This document shows, piece after piece, positions 35,033 through 43,380 of a stretch of 64,000 bases of DNA. Positions within the stretch are counted from its first letter, which is position 1. Each line of letters begins with the position of its first letter. Source of the stretch: Rothia koreensis. GTDB taxonomy: Bacteria; Actinomycetota; Actinomycetes; Actinomycetales; Micrococcaceae. Location: positions 55,811 to 119,810 of the forward strand of contig NZ_NOIQ01000005.1 in the NCBI RefSeq assembly GCF_004136575.1, written 5' to 3'. The notes under the pieces are model-generated. The model was not told the origin of the DNA and ran no database searches. It saw only the letters and a program-made list of their open reading frames with translations. Both the position numbers and the translations under genes were made by a program.

Positions 35033-36333
35033 GATGCTGCCTCCTCACGGATGGCCTCGTCCATGGCGGCGAGGAAGTCGTCGAGTTCTTGTTCGGTCAC
35101 GATGAAAGGCGGGCTGACCTGGAGCGTGTTGCCGCGCAACGGCCTCGAGACGAAGCCCTTGTCGACCATGCGGTCGCAGACCGCGCCCGCGGAAACCTCT
35201 TCGCGGAGGGTCACTCCGCCCAGCAGTCCGGCGTACCTGACCTCGACGACGTCGTCATTGCGGGCGGCCAGGGAATCCAGGGCCGCACCGAACGTGGGCT
35301 CGAGGTCGTGCACCCGCTGGACCAGGTTCTCGTTCCGGAGGATCTCGAGGTGCTTGATGGCAACGGCGGACGCGGTGGCGTGCCCCGCATAGGTCGAACC
35401 GTGCCGGAAGATCGGTGTGTCGGGGGAATCCTCGTAGAAGGGCTCCCAGATGCGGGGGCTCACGAAGATCCCGCCCAGCGGGGCATAGCCCGAGGTCACG
35501 CCCTTGGCGAAGGTCACCAGGTCAGGTTCGAGCCCGTAGCGTTCCGTGGCGAACATCGTGCCGAGACGCCCGAAGCCGGTGATGACCTCGTCGAGGATCA
35601 ACAGGATGTCGTTGTCGCGGCAGAGTTCCTGAATCGTTTCCAGGTACCCCTCCGACGGCGGGTTCACGCCGCCGGTCCCCTGAACCGGCTCGGTCACGAT
35701 GGCGGCGATGTTCTCCGCGCCGATCTCCTCGACCGCCCGACGCACCTGCTCGGGGTCGTCCAGCGAGATGCGGGCCGTCTCCGGGACCAAGGACTCGGTG
35801 CCGTACCCCTCACGGTTGAACTCCAGTCCGGCGATGCTCGTGCCGTAGGCGTGCAGCCCGTGGTACGCGAATTCGCGGCTCAGGATGATCTGCTTCGAGG
35901 ACCGCCCCTCGCGCTGCCAGTGCCTCCGGGCGAGCTTGCAGGCGACGTCGATCGCGTCCGACCCGCCGCTGTTCAGGATGATCTTGGGGGCGGGGATGGG
36001 GGAAACCTCGGCCAGTTTCTCCGCGAGGGTATCCGCCTTGTCGTTCGTGAAGCGGGCGAAGGTGTGGTACGTCTCCAGCTTCATCATCTGGTCGTAGGCC
36101 GCCTGGGCCAGCTCGGGGCGGGAGTGGCCGATATTGGCGTGCCACAAGCCTGCTGTCCCGTCGAAGAGCCGTTGGCCCTCCCGCGTGACGATGTAGGACC
36201 CCTCGCCGCCTTCGATCACGAGCTGCCGCCCGATGACCTGCGGCGCCTGCGCCTGAGCAGGCCACAGGGCGGGACCGTCGACCGGAGCCTTGTTCGTGGC
36301 TTCCGAGGCGTTGTTCTCGATGGTGGTGGTCAT
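35029..36333 (-). CDS. Class III PLP-dependent aminotransferase
   Basis: 434 residues from ATG 36333, preceded by AAAGGA. The omega-transaminase pattern is clear: FDGTAGLWHANIGHSRPELA, NSGGSDAIDVACKLARRHWQ, AYHGLHAYGTS, the PLP-contact Asp in LLILDEVITGFGRLG and the Schiff-base Lys in VTFAKGVTSGYAPLGG. It removes an omega- or gamma-amino group and makes a semialdehyde, the substrate of the dehydrogenase encoded next. A diaminobutyrate:pyruvate role (DoeD-like) would explain the alanine dehydrogenase in the operon; beta-alanine or GABA are alternatives. Confidence 0.9.
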   Translation of the reverse strand: MTTTIENNASEATNKAPVDGPALWPAQAQAPQVIGRQLVIEGGEGSYIVTREGQRLFDGTAGLWHANIGHSRPELAQAAYDQMMKLETYHTFARFTNDKADTLAEKLAEVSPIPAPKIILNSGGSDAIDVACKLARRHWQREGRSSKQIILSREFAYHGLHAYGTSIAGLEFNREGYGTESLVPETARISLDDPEQVRRAVEEIGAENIAAIVTEPVQGTGGVNPPSEGYLETIQELCRDNDILLILDEVITGFGRLGTMFATERYGLEPDLVTFAKGVTSGYAPLGGIFVSPRIWEPFYEDSPDTPIFRHGSTYAGHATASAVAIKHLEILRNENLVQRVHDLEPTFGAALDSLAARNDDVVEVRYAGLLGGVTLREEVSAGAVCDRMVDKGFVSRPLRGNTLQVSPPFIVTEQELDDFLAAMDEAIREEAAS

Positions 36334-36362
36334 GATCGTGGTCCTTTCTGACTCAACGGTGT

Positions 36363-37118
36363 TCATTGCGAGATGTATCCGCCCTCGACCGGGATCGTGG
36401 TTCCGGTGACGTACGCTGCGCCGGGGCTGGCCAGGTAGGACACGGCGGCCGCGACGTCCGAGGGCTCGGCGATCCGTCCGAGCGGGATCTTTCCGGCGAC
36501 GTCCTTCTCCGTGGCCTCCGGGTCGTCCTGGTCGGCGACCCACGTGTCGTACAGCGGGGTCCGTGCCATGCCCGGGGCCACGGCGTTGACCCGAATGTTG
36601 TGGGGTGCGAGCTCGACGGCGGCCGCCGTCGTCAGTGACTGGATCGCGCCCTTGCCGGCGCTGTAGAGGCTCATGGTGGGAACACCGATCAGGGCCAAGC
36701 GCGAGGTGATGTTGATGATTGCCCCGCCGTCGCCCTGGTCCCGCATGACACGGCCAGCGGCCTGCAGCGCGGCAATGGTCCCGAAGACGTTGATCTCGAA
36801 GTTCTCGCGGAGTTTCTCCTCCGGGAGATCCAGGACCGAGCCGATGAGGTCCACGCCGGCGTTGTTGACCAGGACGTCCAGGCGCCCACCCGTGGACACG
36901 GTTTCGTCCACGAGCCGCTGGATGTCCTCGGAATCGGTCAGGTCGGCCCTGACCCACCGGGCGTTCTGGCCGAGCTCCGAGGTCACCGCCCGGCCCCGGT
37001 CGTCATTGCGACCGGAGAGGACCACCAAGAAGCCGTCGTCGACCAGGCGCCGGGCGATTTCCACACCGATGCCGGAGTTCGCCCCGGTCACCAGGGCCAC
37101 TGGTTGCTGTTCCGTCAC
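36363..37118 (-). CDS. Short-chain dehydrogenase/reductase
   Basis: 251 residues, a classical SDR: cofactor motif TGANSGIG (about 11-18), NNAG at about 86, catalytic Ser in NITSRLALIG and YSAGK (Tyr/Lys), then PGMARTPLYD. The Asn/Arg after the second strand (SGRNDD) hints at NADP preference. It lies between the transaminase and the ProP-like transporter, with 29 and 3 bases to its neighbours. A role in handling a hydroxylated substrate, such as hydroxyectoine, is possible but speculative. Confidence 0.88.
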   Translation of the reverse strand: MTEQQPVALVTGANSGIGVEIARRLVDDGFLVVLSGRNDDRGRAVTSELGQNARWVRADLTDSEDIQRLVDETVSTGGRLDVLVNNAGVDLIGSVLDLPEEKLRENFEINVFGTIAALQAAGRVMRDQGDGGAIINITSRLALIGVPTMSLYSAGKGAIQSLTTAAAVELAPHNIRVNAVAPGMARTPLYDTWVADQDDPEATEKDVAGKIPLGRIAEPSDVAAAVSYLASPGAAYVTGTTIPVEGGYISQ

Positions 37119-37121
37119 TGT

Positions 37122-38594
37122 CTATCCTTTCGTCGAGTTCTCGTCGGAGACGTCGGTCCGGCCGACCGTCGGCGTCGAACCGGTCTTGGCACCGATCAGT
37201 TCTTCTCCTCGGGCCATCCGCAGGTCGTCGTCCGCGCCGGGAACCACGTTCCCTCGCAGGGACCGCCCCGCCGTCTCCCGGAAGGTGAGGACCGCGATCA
37301 GCCCGACGACGCCCGCGGCCGCGAGGTACCAGCCCGGGACCAACGGGTTGCCGGTCTTGTTGATCAGCAGCTCATTGACCATGCCGGCCGTGCCGCCGAA
37401 GATCGCGGTCGAGATGTTGTACCCGACGGCGAACCCGGAATACCGGACCTTGGTCGGGAACAGCGCAGGCAACGTCGCCGAGATCGTGGAGATGAGCATG
37501 ACCAGGAAGAGCCCGAGGATCCCGATGCCGAGCAACTGGGTCACGAAGGAATCGACCTGAATCAGCATCATGGCCGGAACCGACAGCAGCACGAACCCGG
37601 CCGAGGCAACGATGAGGATCGGCCGCCGCCCGATCTTGTCGCTGAGTGCGCCGAAGGGAACGATCACCGCGATCATGACCAGCTGGATGATGACCAGGGA
37701 GAAGTTCGACTGGGCTGTGCTGTGGCCGAGGGTCGCGGAAAGGTAGCTCGGCATGTAGGTCAGCACGAGGTAGAACGCGATGTTGAGCAGCGTCACGAAC
37801 CCGATGAGCTTGAGCACCTGGAGCGGGTAGGTCTTCAACAGGTTCCCGAGGGCCCTGAGGGCCGAGGGCTGATCGACCTCTTCCTCGACGTCCTCGGTGA
37901 ACGTCTCCGGGTCGTGCAGGTGGCGCCGCATCCACAGGGCAAGGATGCCCATGAGAATCGTGAGGACGAAGGGAAGCCTCCACCAGCCTGCCATCATGCC
38001 GTCCTCGCCGACGATCAGGGTCAGGACGGTGCAGAGGATGGCGGCACCGCTGTACCCGACCAGCGTTCCGAATTCGAGGAAGCATCCGTAGATCCCGCGG
38101 CGATTGTCCGGAGCGTGCTCGGCCATGAAAACCGCCGCGCCGGCGTATTCGCCGCCCGCCGAGAAACCCTGGATCGCGCGCAGCAGGATCAGCGCGATCG
38201 GCGCCAGGAAACCGACCGTGTTGTAGGTCGGAAGCAACCCGATGCAGGCCGTGGACGTACTGATCAGGGCGATGGTGAGCACCAAGACCTTCTGACGTCC
38301 GAACTTGTCGCCCAGCGGACCGAAGATGAGTCCGCCCAGGGGCCGGACGAGGAAGGAGACGGCAAAGGTGCCCAGGGCCATGACGCGCGCGAGCGCGCCG
38401 CCGTCGTCGTCGAACGTGAAGAAGAGGTCCGAGATGTAGACGAGCAGGTAGCCGTAGATGCCGTAGTCGAACCATTCGATGGCATTGCCGATGGCCGAGC
38501 CGGCGACGGACTTTCGTGCCGTCTTCTTCTCGTCGACCGTCATGTCGATCTCGGATGTGATCGGGGGCGGTTCGTAGACAGGGCTCTGGGACAT
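37122..38594 (-). CDS. MHS-family transporter, ProP-like (compatible solute uptake)
   Basis: 490 residues from ATG 38594 (GGGAGG upstream); the open frame starts seven codons earlier. Twelve membrane segments. It matches ProP along its length: GNAIEWFDYGIYGYLLVY, SFLVRPLGGLIFGPLGDKFG, GFSAGGEYAGAAVFMAEHAP, YLVLTYMPSYLS, LPALFPTKVRYSGFAVGYNI and the terminal RETAGRSLRG. ProP is a proton symporter for proline, betaine and ectoine. The osmosensory C-terminal coiled coil of E. coli ProP is absent; the tail is short and polar, which suggests a catabolic rather than osmotic role. Substrate ectoine is inferred from context. Confidence 0.87.
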   Translation of the reverse strand: MSQSPVYEPPPITSEIDMTVDEKKTARKSVAGSAIGNAIEWFDYGIYGYLLVYISDLFFTFDDDGGALARVMALGTFAVSFLVRPLGGLIFGPLGDKFGRQKVLVLTIALISTSTACIGLLPTYNTVGFLAPIALILLRAIQGFSAGGEYAGAAVFMAEHAPDNRRGIYGCFLEFGTLVGYSGAAILCTVLTLIVGEDGMMAGWWRLPFVLTILMGILALWMRRHLHDPETFTEDVEEEVDQPSALRALGNLLKTYPLQVLKLIGFVTLLNIAFYLVLTYMPSYLSATLGHSTAQSNFSLVIIQLVMIAVIVPFGALSDKIGRRPILIVASAGFVLLSVPAMMLIQVDSFVTQLLGIGILGLFLVMLISTISATLPALFPTKVRYSGFAVGYNISTAIFGGTAGMVNELLINKTGNPLVPGWYLAAAGVVGLIAVLTFRETAGRSLRGNVVPGADDDLRMARGEELIGAKTGSTPTVGRTDVSDENSTKG

Positions 38595-38647
38595 GGGGTC
38601 CTCCCGAAGGTGCAAGGGTGGGTGTCCACCCGTTCAGTGGGGGTCGG

Positions 38648-39880
38648 TCAGGTGGTCATGGACTTCGATGAGCGGAGGGCTATCAGCGCGTAGGTTCTCG
38701 CCGCCTCCAGCAGTTCAGGTATCTCCACGCTTTCGTCGGGTTGATGGGCTTGGTTGTTGACGTCGCCGGGGCCGAGAACCACCGTGGGGATCTGGTGGAC
38801 GCGGTTGACGAAGCCGCCCTCGCACGCGGCCGTCCATACCCCGGTCTCTCCGCTGCCACCAGCACGCCGCACCGCGTCCTGGCATCCGGCCACGAAGTCG
38901 TCCTCGGGGTCCGTCCTGAACCCCGGCATGATCATGTCGATGGAACCGGTCAGGGAGATCCGTTCCGCTCCCGCACGGCTGCGTCCGCGCACGGCCCGCG
39001 TGGACTGGGCCAGGATCTCGGACAGGATCGTGGCGGGGTCCTCTCCGGGCAGCGTCCGGCGGTCCAACGCGAGCTCGCACTGGTCCGCAACGATCGAGGT
39101 TCCGTGACCGCCGCGGATCGACCCCACGTTCCAGCACGCCCGGCCGAGTTCCGGATCCGGGTGGGACCGCAGGGCGACGTCGTCGGCCTCGATCGTGCCG
39201 ATCACGTCGCTCGCGGCGAGGATCGCGCTCGCGCCGTCGTCCGGGTTGCCGGCATGGGCGCTGGCGCCGGTGATCTCGAGCCTGAGATTGGTTGCTCCCC
39301 GGCACGCCGTGATGATCTGCATGCCCGTGGGCTCGGCGGCCACGCAGCCGGTGTACTCCCCCGCCGGTTCGGAGGCAACGTAGTGCTGCGCCCCGGCGGC
39401 GTCGCATTCTTCGTCGACCGTGACCAGCAGCGTCATCGGGACCTCGGGCGCGACCGCGTGGACGGCGTTCATGGCCACCACGAGGGAGGCCAGCCCGCCT
39501 TTCATGTCGGAGGACCCGCGTCCGATGAGGCGGTCTCCCCACCGACGCGGTTCGAACGGGTCGGCGGTCCACCCGGCGCCTGCGGGGACCACGTCACTGT
39601 GGCCGAGGAAGAGGACGCCACCGTTCCCGGTCCCGTCTCCGCCGAGCCTGGCCGTCAGGTTCGAACGGCCCGGAGCCACCTCGTCGACCTCGATCCGTGC
39701 CCCGATCGCCGCGAGCGCCCCGGACAAGGAGACGACGGTCGCCTCCTCCGTGCCGCCGGGGTTCTCGCCACCGGCACGAATCAGTTCCTCCGCGAGCGCG
39801 ACGATGCTCTCGGCGTCGATCCTTTCGGTCACCTTCTCCGCGCGCCGCGTGTCCGTGGCGGCGAGGTCGATCGACGTCAT
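38648..39880 (-). CDS. M20-family deacylase (ArgE/DapE-like)
   Basis: 410 residues from ATG 39880, overlapping the previous stop by one base (TGATG). The M20 zinc ligands are visible: His and Asp in LFLGHSDVVPAG, Asp in GRGSSDMKGGLASLV, the catalytic and bridging Glu residues in TVDEECDAAGAQ, Glu in VAAEPTG, and a C-terminal His in NNQAHQPDESVEI. The dimerisation lid domain follows ITGASAHAGNPDDG. It removes an acyl group from an N-acyl amino acid. In this operon it could deacetylate N-acetyl-diaminobutyrate, a step done by an unrelated M14-type enzyme (DoeB/EutE) in described ectoine clusters. Confidence 0.9.
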   Translation of the reverse strand: MTSIDLAATDTRRAEKVTERIDAESIVALAEELIRAGGENPGGTEEATVVSLSGALAAIGARIEVDEVAPGRSNLTARLGGDGTGNGGVLFLGHSDVVPAGAGWTADPFEPRRWGDRLIGRGSSDMKGGLASLVVAMNAVHAVAPEVPMTLLVTVDEECDAAGAQHYVASEPAGEYTGCVAAEPTGMQIITACRGATNLRLEITGASAHAGNPDDGASAILAASDVIGTIEADDVALRSHPDPELGRACWNVGSIRGGHGTSIVADQCELALDRRTLPGEDPATILSEILAQSTRAVRGRSRAGAERISLTGSIDMIMPGFRTDPEDDFVAGCQDAVRRAGGSGETGVWTAACEGGFVNRVHQIPTVVLGPGDVNNQAHQPDESVEIPELLEAARTYALIALRSSKSMTT

Positions 39881-41109
39881 CAGAGAGTCCCCCGCCGCTG
39901 CTCCGCGAACTCGTCCAATGCTGTCCCGAGCCTCTCGACACCCTCGCGGATCCGTTCGGGCGAGGACGTGGCGAAGCACAGACGCAACGAATGGCGCTGG
40001 CTCCCCGAGTCGGTGAAGGCCGGCCCCGGGATGTACGCGACGCCGTGGCGCAGCGCGAGCGGGAACAGTTCTTCGGTGTCGATCCCGGAGTATTTGCCCT
40101 GGAGATCGATCCACAGGAAGAAACCGCCGTCGGGGTCGGTGGACAGGATGTCGTCACCGAAACGCTCCGCGAGGGCCTGCGTCATCGCTTCCTTGCGCTC
40201 CCGGTAGATCGAACGCAACCAGTCGATGTGTTCGTCCAGTTTCCCTTCCGCGAGGTAGTCCGAGACGACCTTCTGCATCGGAACGCTGGTGCACGTGTCC
40301 ATGGCCGGTTTTGCGTTGACCGCGATGTCCCGGAGGGAGGGGTCGAGCTCCATCCAGCCCACGCGCAGGCCCGGGGCCAGCGTCTTGGAGAACGTGCGGA
40401 CCTGGATGACCCTCGGATTTCCGGGGCTGAGTTCCAGGAACCCGGGGACCTCGTCGCCCTCGAAGCGAAGGGCGCCGTACGGGTCGTCGTCGACGATGTA
40501 CGCGTCCCACTTCTCTGCGAGTTCCAGGAGCAGTTCGCGGCGTTCCCGCGACATCGTGGTCCCGCTCGGGTTCTGGAAATTGGGGATCGTGTAAATGGCC
40601 TTGGGGGTCTTCCCGAAGTTCTCGACCAGATCGGGCAACGCTTCGACCACGAGCCCGTTCTCATCCATCGGCGCCTCGATCACGGAGGCCTGGTAGCTCA
40701 GGGCCGTACCGATGCCGTTGGTGTACGTGGGGCATTCCACGATGACGCCGTCGCCCGGGTCCACGAGCATCTTGAACGCGATGTCGAGCCCCTGCATCCC
40801 GCCCGTTGTCACGACGATGCGTTCGGGACTCGTCTCGATGCCGCGCGAGGCCTGGTAGCGAACGATCTGGTCGACCAGGTCGGCTTCTCCCTCGCTCGCG
40901 CCGTAGCCGAAGCGGCCCTCGGCTGCGGTCCCGAGGATGCGCCCGAAGTCTTCCGTGGGGATCAGTTCGTCATTGGGCGCACCCATCGCGAAACGGACGA
41001 TGTCATGGGTCTGGCTGGCAAGGAGGGCCGTCGAGGCATCGATCACGGACCCCTTGAGCTCGCTGGCTCTGCTGGCCAGGCGGGTCGTGGAGATGGTTGG
41101 GGTTGTCAT
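39880..41109 (-). CDS. Fold-type I PLP aminotransferase (2-aminoadipate transaminase-like)
   Basis: 409 residues from ATG 41109, preceded by GGGAGG. It has the class I/II pattern: FAMGAPNDELIPTEDF, FGYGASEGEADLVDQIVRYQ, TTGGMQGLDIAFKMLVDPGD, YTIPNFQNPSGTTMS, the PLP-binding DDDPYGALRFEG and the Schiff-base Lys in VRTFSKTLAPGLRVGWM. This is the MocR/LysN-like group without a DNA-binding domain. Its amino donor is unknown. Together with the class III enzyme the operon has two aminotransferases, so it may act on a second amine or on hydroxy-derivatives. Confidence 0.9.
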   Translation of the reverse strand: MTTPTISTTRLASRASELKGSVIDASTALLASQTHDIVRFAMGAPNDELIPTEDFGRILGTAAEGRFGYGASEGEADLVDQIVRYQASRGIETSPERIVVTTGGMQGLDIAFKMLVDPGDGVIVECPTYTNGIGTALSYQASVIEAPMDENGLVVEALPDLVENFGKTPKAIYTIPNFQNPSGTTMSRERRELLLELAEKWDAYIVDDDPYGALRFEGDEVPGFLELSPGNPRVIQVRTFSKTLAPGLRVGWMELDPSLRDIAVNAKPAMDTCTSVPMQKVVSDYLAEGKLDEHIDWLRSIYRERKEAMTQALAERFGDDILSTDPDGGFFLWIDLQGKYSGIDTEELFPLALRHGVAYIPGPAFTDSGSQRHSLRLCFATSSPERIREGVERLGTALDEFAEQRRGTL

Positions 41110-41111
41110 GG

Positions 41112-42398
41112 TTACCTCCCTGAGTCGAGTCTGATGAGGCCGTGCGGAATGCTGCTGAAGGTCTCGCATCCGGTAGGCGTGACCCTGATGGATTCCGAGA
41201 CCTCGTATCCCATGCCGGTCAGCCACATGCCGGCGATGAGATGGAAAGTCATGTTGGTGTGGAGAACCGTGGTGTCGCCCTCCCTGATGCTCACGGTCCG
41301 TTCACCCCAGTCCGGCGGATAGCCGACGCCGATCGAATAGCCCAACCGGGAATTCTTGGAGTACCCGTTCCGATCAAGCACCGCGGTGAATGCGCGGGCG
41401 ACGTCGTCGCTGGTGCTCCCCTCGCGGACGACCTCAAGGGCCGCTTCCAATGCCTCGTCCGTGACTCCGGCCAGGCGCTCGAGGTCCGGTTGTGGACTGC
41501 CGATGATGGCGGTCCGGGCCAACGGCGCGTGGTACCGACGGTGGGCTCCCGCCAATTCGACCGAGATCGGCAACCCCCGAGGAGTGGGCGTATCCGCCCA
41601 CGTCAGATGCGGGGTATCGGCGCCGGCACCGGTGGGAAACATGGGGACGATCGATGCGTAGTCGCCGTCCACGTCGCCTTCGCCCCTCGCCTGGGCCGCC
41701 ATGACATCGGCGGCGACCTGGTTCTGGGGGCGGCCGGGACGGAGCCCGGCGAAGGCAGTGTTCATGGCAATCTCGCAGATCCGTCCGGCCTGTCGCATGT
41801 AGGCGATCTCGGCGTCGGACTTGATGAGGCGTGCCCAGTTGACGAGGTTGTGGGACTCCACGAGGTTCCAGCTCGGCAGACCGTCCACGAGGGACCGGTA
41901 CGTGCGGACGGTGAAGAAGGCGGCGTCGCCCTCATACCCGACGCGCAGGGCCCCGCCGTAGCCCAATTCACGCAGGGACTCGGCAATCCAGTCGCCGGGA
42001 TGGACATCGACCTGGTGGATGTAGGTTTCCGGATACCCGAAGATCCGGTCCCCGGGAACCTGGGTGATGGTCCTGTGGGCTCCGTTGGCGTCCATCTCGC
42101 GGGCGAAGAATCGAAGGTCGCCGTCGACCGGGACGAACAGCAACTGGGGTGTGTAGAAGGACCAGGCGTCGTAGCCGGTCAGATAGTAGATGTTGGCCGG
42201 ATCCGCGACCAGGAGGGCATCGAGACCCTCGGCGACGGCCAGTTCCCGGACCCGCTGGCGACGAGCTTCGAACTCTTCCGCGGAAAACGGGGCCTCCCTG
42301 GTGCCGTCCACGTTCTGTCGGGACAATTCCCCCTCCTCTCGAGCTCTGTGAGCCACCTCTCGCTTCGTGGTGCTATCGATGCTATGCGTGGCTGACAA
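41112..42398 (-). CDS. doeA: M24-family creatinase-like hydrolase (ectoine hydrolase DoeA-like)
   Basis: 428 residues. The N-terminal creatinase domain includes LLVADPANIYYLTGYDAWSF; the C-terminal pita-bread domain includes RLIKSDAEIAYMRQAGRICE and SVELAGAHRRYHAPLARTAI. In metal-dependent Xaa-Pro peptidases the latter segment carries a metal-ligand Asp before T-R-T; here it is His-Ala, so the protein is more likely a non-metal hydrolase such as creatinase or ectoine hydrolase. SIGVGYPPDWGERTVSIREG is, from memory, characteristic of DoeA/EutD. It would open ectoine to N-acetyl-diaminobutyrate. First gene of the operon; the neighbours fit. Moderate certainty on substrate. Confidence 0.72.
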   Translation of the reverse strand: MSATHSIDSTTKREVAHRAREEGELSRQNVDGTREAPFSAEEFEARRQRVRELAVAEGLDALLVADPANIYYLTGYDAWSFYTPQLLFVPVDGDLRFFAREMDANGAHRTITQVPGDRIFGYPETYIHQVDVHPGDWIAESLRELGYGGALRVGYEGDAAFFTVRTYRSLVDGLPSWNLVESHNLVNWARLIKSDAEIAYMRQAGRICEIAMNTAFAGLRPGRPQNQVAADVMAAQARGEGDVDGDYASIVPMFPTGAGADTPHLTWADTPTPRGLPISVELAGAHRRYHAPLARTAIIGSPQPDLERLAGVTDEALEAALEVVREGSTSDDVARAFTAVLDRNGYSKNSRLGYSIGVGYPPDWGERTVSIREGDTTVLHTNMTFHLIAGMWLTGMGYEVSESIRVTPTGCETFSSIPHGLIRLDSGR

Positions 42399-42430
42399 GG
42401 GGAAGAAGAAGGGGCAACTTGCCCATAGGG

Positions 42431-42445
42431 TTAAGTTGTAGTTAA
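42431..42445. promoter_or_regulatory. Candidate LysR-type operator
   Basis: TTAAGTTGTAGTTAA, in the 77-base gap between the divergent hydrolase and LysR genes, has TTAA at both ends of a 15-base block in an otherwise G/C-rich region. It also resembles the A/T-rich dyads bound by LysR proteins. It lies about 30 bases before each start. Low certainty. Confidence 0.35.
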
Positions 42446-42475
42446 AGATCCCCCTTTCCCCGATAAGGACCGACC

Positions 42476-43375
42476 GTGCTGAACGTCCAACGACTGATCC
42501 TGTTGCGCGAGCTGGACTCCCGCGGGAGCCTGGCCGCCGTCGCCCGCGCCCATGAGATCAGCCCCGCCGCCGTGTCCCAGCAACTCGCACTGTTGGAGCG
42601 GGAAGTCGGGATCCCCCTGACCGAACGGGTCGGCCGTCGAACCCTCCTGACCCCGATGGGCAAGAAACTCGCCCGGAGGGCGGACCAGGTGGTCGGCATC
42701 CTGGAGAGCGCGGAGGCCGATGTCGACGCCGCCCTCAGCGACGTCCACGGAACGGTGCGGCTCGCGTCCTTCGGCTCCTTCGCCGTCTCGTACTTCGCTG
42801 AGATCCTGCACCGGATGAAGGCTTCGTATCCGCAGGTCACGGTCGAGTTCGCGCTCCAGGAGCCGACGGCGGCGATTTCGAGCCTGGTCGGTCGGCGCAT
42901 CGACGTCGCCATCACGGACGAGTTCTCGGGCCGTCCGCAGCCGGTCGAGACCGAGTTGAATTCGGTGCACCTGTTCCGGGACCGCATAGTCGCCTACTCC
43001 CCGTGGCCGGTCGACTCGCTCCAGGACCTGGCGGACGTGCCCTGGGTCCTCGAACCCGCCGGGAGCACGGCCGCGGAATGGGCCCTGAGCACGTGCCGTC
43101 GCGCGGGCTTCGAACCCCGGGTCAGTTACGAATCCTCCGACCTGCGCTTCCACCACGACCTCGTCCGCGCGGGCATGGCCGCCGCGTTCCTGCCCGACAT
43201 GGTCTTCGACAACGGCCTGACCCCCATCGAGCGGCCGGCCCACGCGATCGAATGGTCCGCGGACAACTCCCCCGAGCTGTACCGGGACGTCCATGCGCTG
43301 ACCCGACGCGGGGCCCAGCTCAAACCGGCGACAAAGGCCCTGGTCGAGCACACGATGCGAGTGACGGCCGGCTAG
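42476..43375 (+). CDS. LysR-family transcriptional regulator
   Basis: 299 residues from GTG 42476, with AAGGA upstream. The N-terminal winged HTH is clear (LILLRELDSRGSLAAVARAH, ISPAAVSQQLALLEREVGIP, ERVGRRTLLTPMGKKL). The effector domain follows from about residue 90 (GTVRLASFGSFAVSYFAEIL; MAAAFLPDMVFDNG). It is divergent from the proposed compatible-solute operon with only 77 bases between, the normal LysR arrangement for controlling the neighbouring operon and itself. Described ectoine clusters more often use EnuR (MocR-type) or AsnC-type regulators. Repeat array B starts five bases after its stop. Confidence 0.92.
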   Translation: MLNVQRLILLRELDSRGSLAAVARAHEISPAAVSQQLALLEREVGIPLTERVGRRTLLTPMGKKLARRADQVVGILESAEADVDAALSDVHGTVRLASFGSFAVSYFAEILHRMKASYPQVTVEFALQEPTAAISSLVGRRIDVAITDEFSGRPQPVETELNSVHLFRDRIVAYSPWPVDSLQDLADVPWVLEPAGSTAAEWALSTCRRAGFEPRVSYESSDLRFHHDLVRAGMAAAFLPDMVFDNGLTPIERPAHAIEWSADNSPELYRDVHALTRRGAQLKPATKALVEHTMRVTAG

Positions 43376-43380
43376 GCGCG

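Noticed and set aside
32379..35048. Single 889-residue protein covering alanine dehydrogenase and the region upstream
   Set aside because: Only the last 381 residues match alanine dehydrogenase. The rest is an Arg/Gly/Pro-rich shadow of the semialdehyde dehydrogenase gene in another frame.
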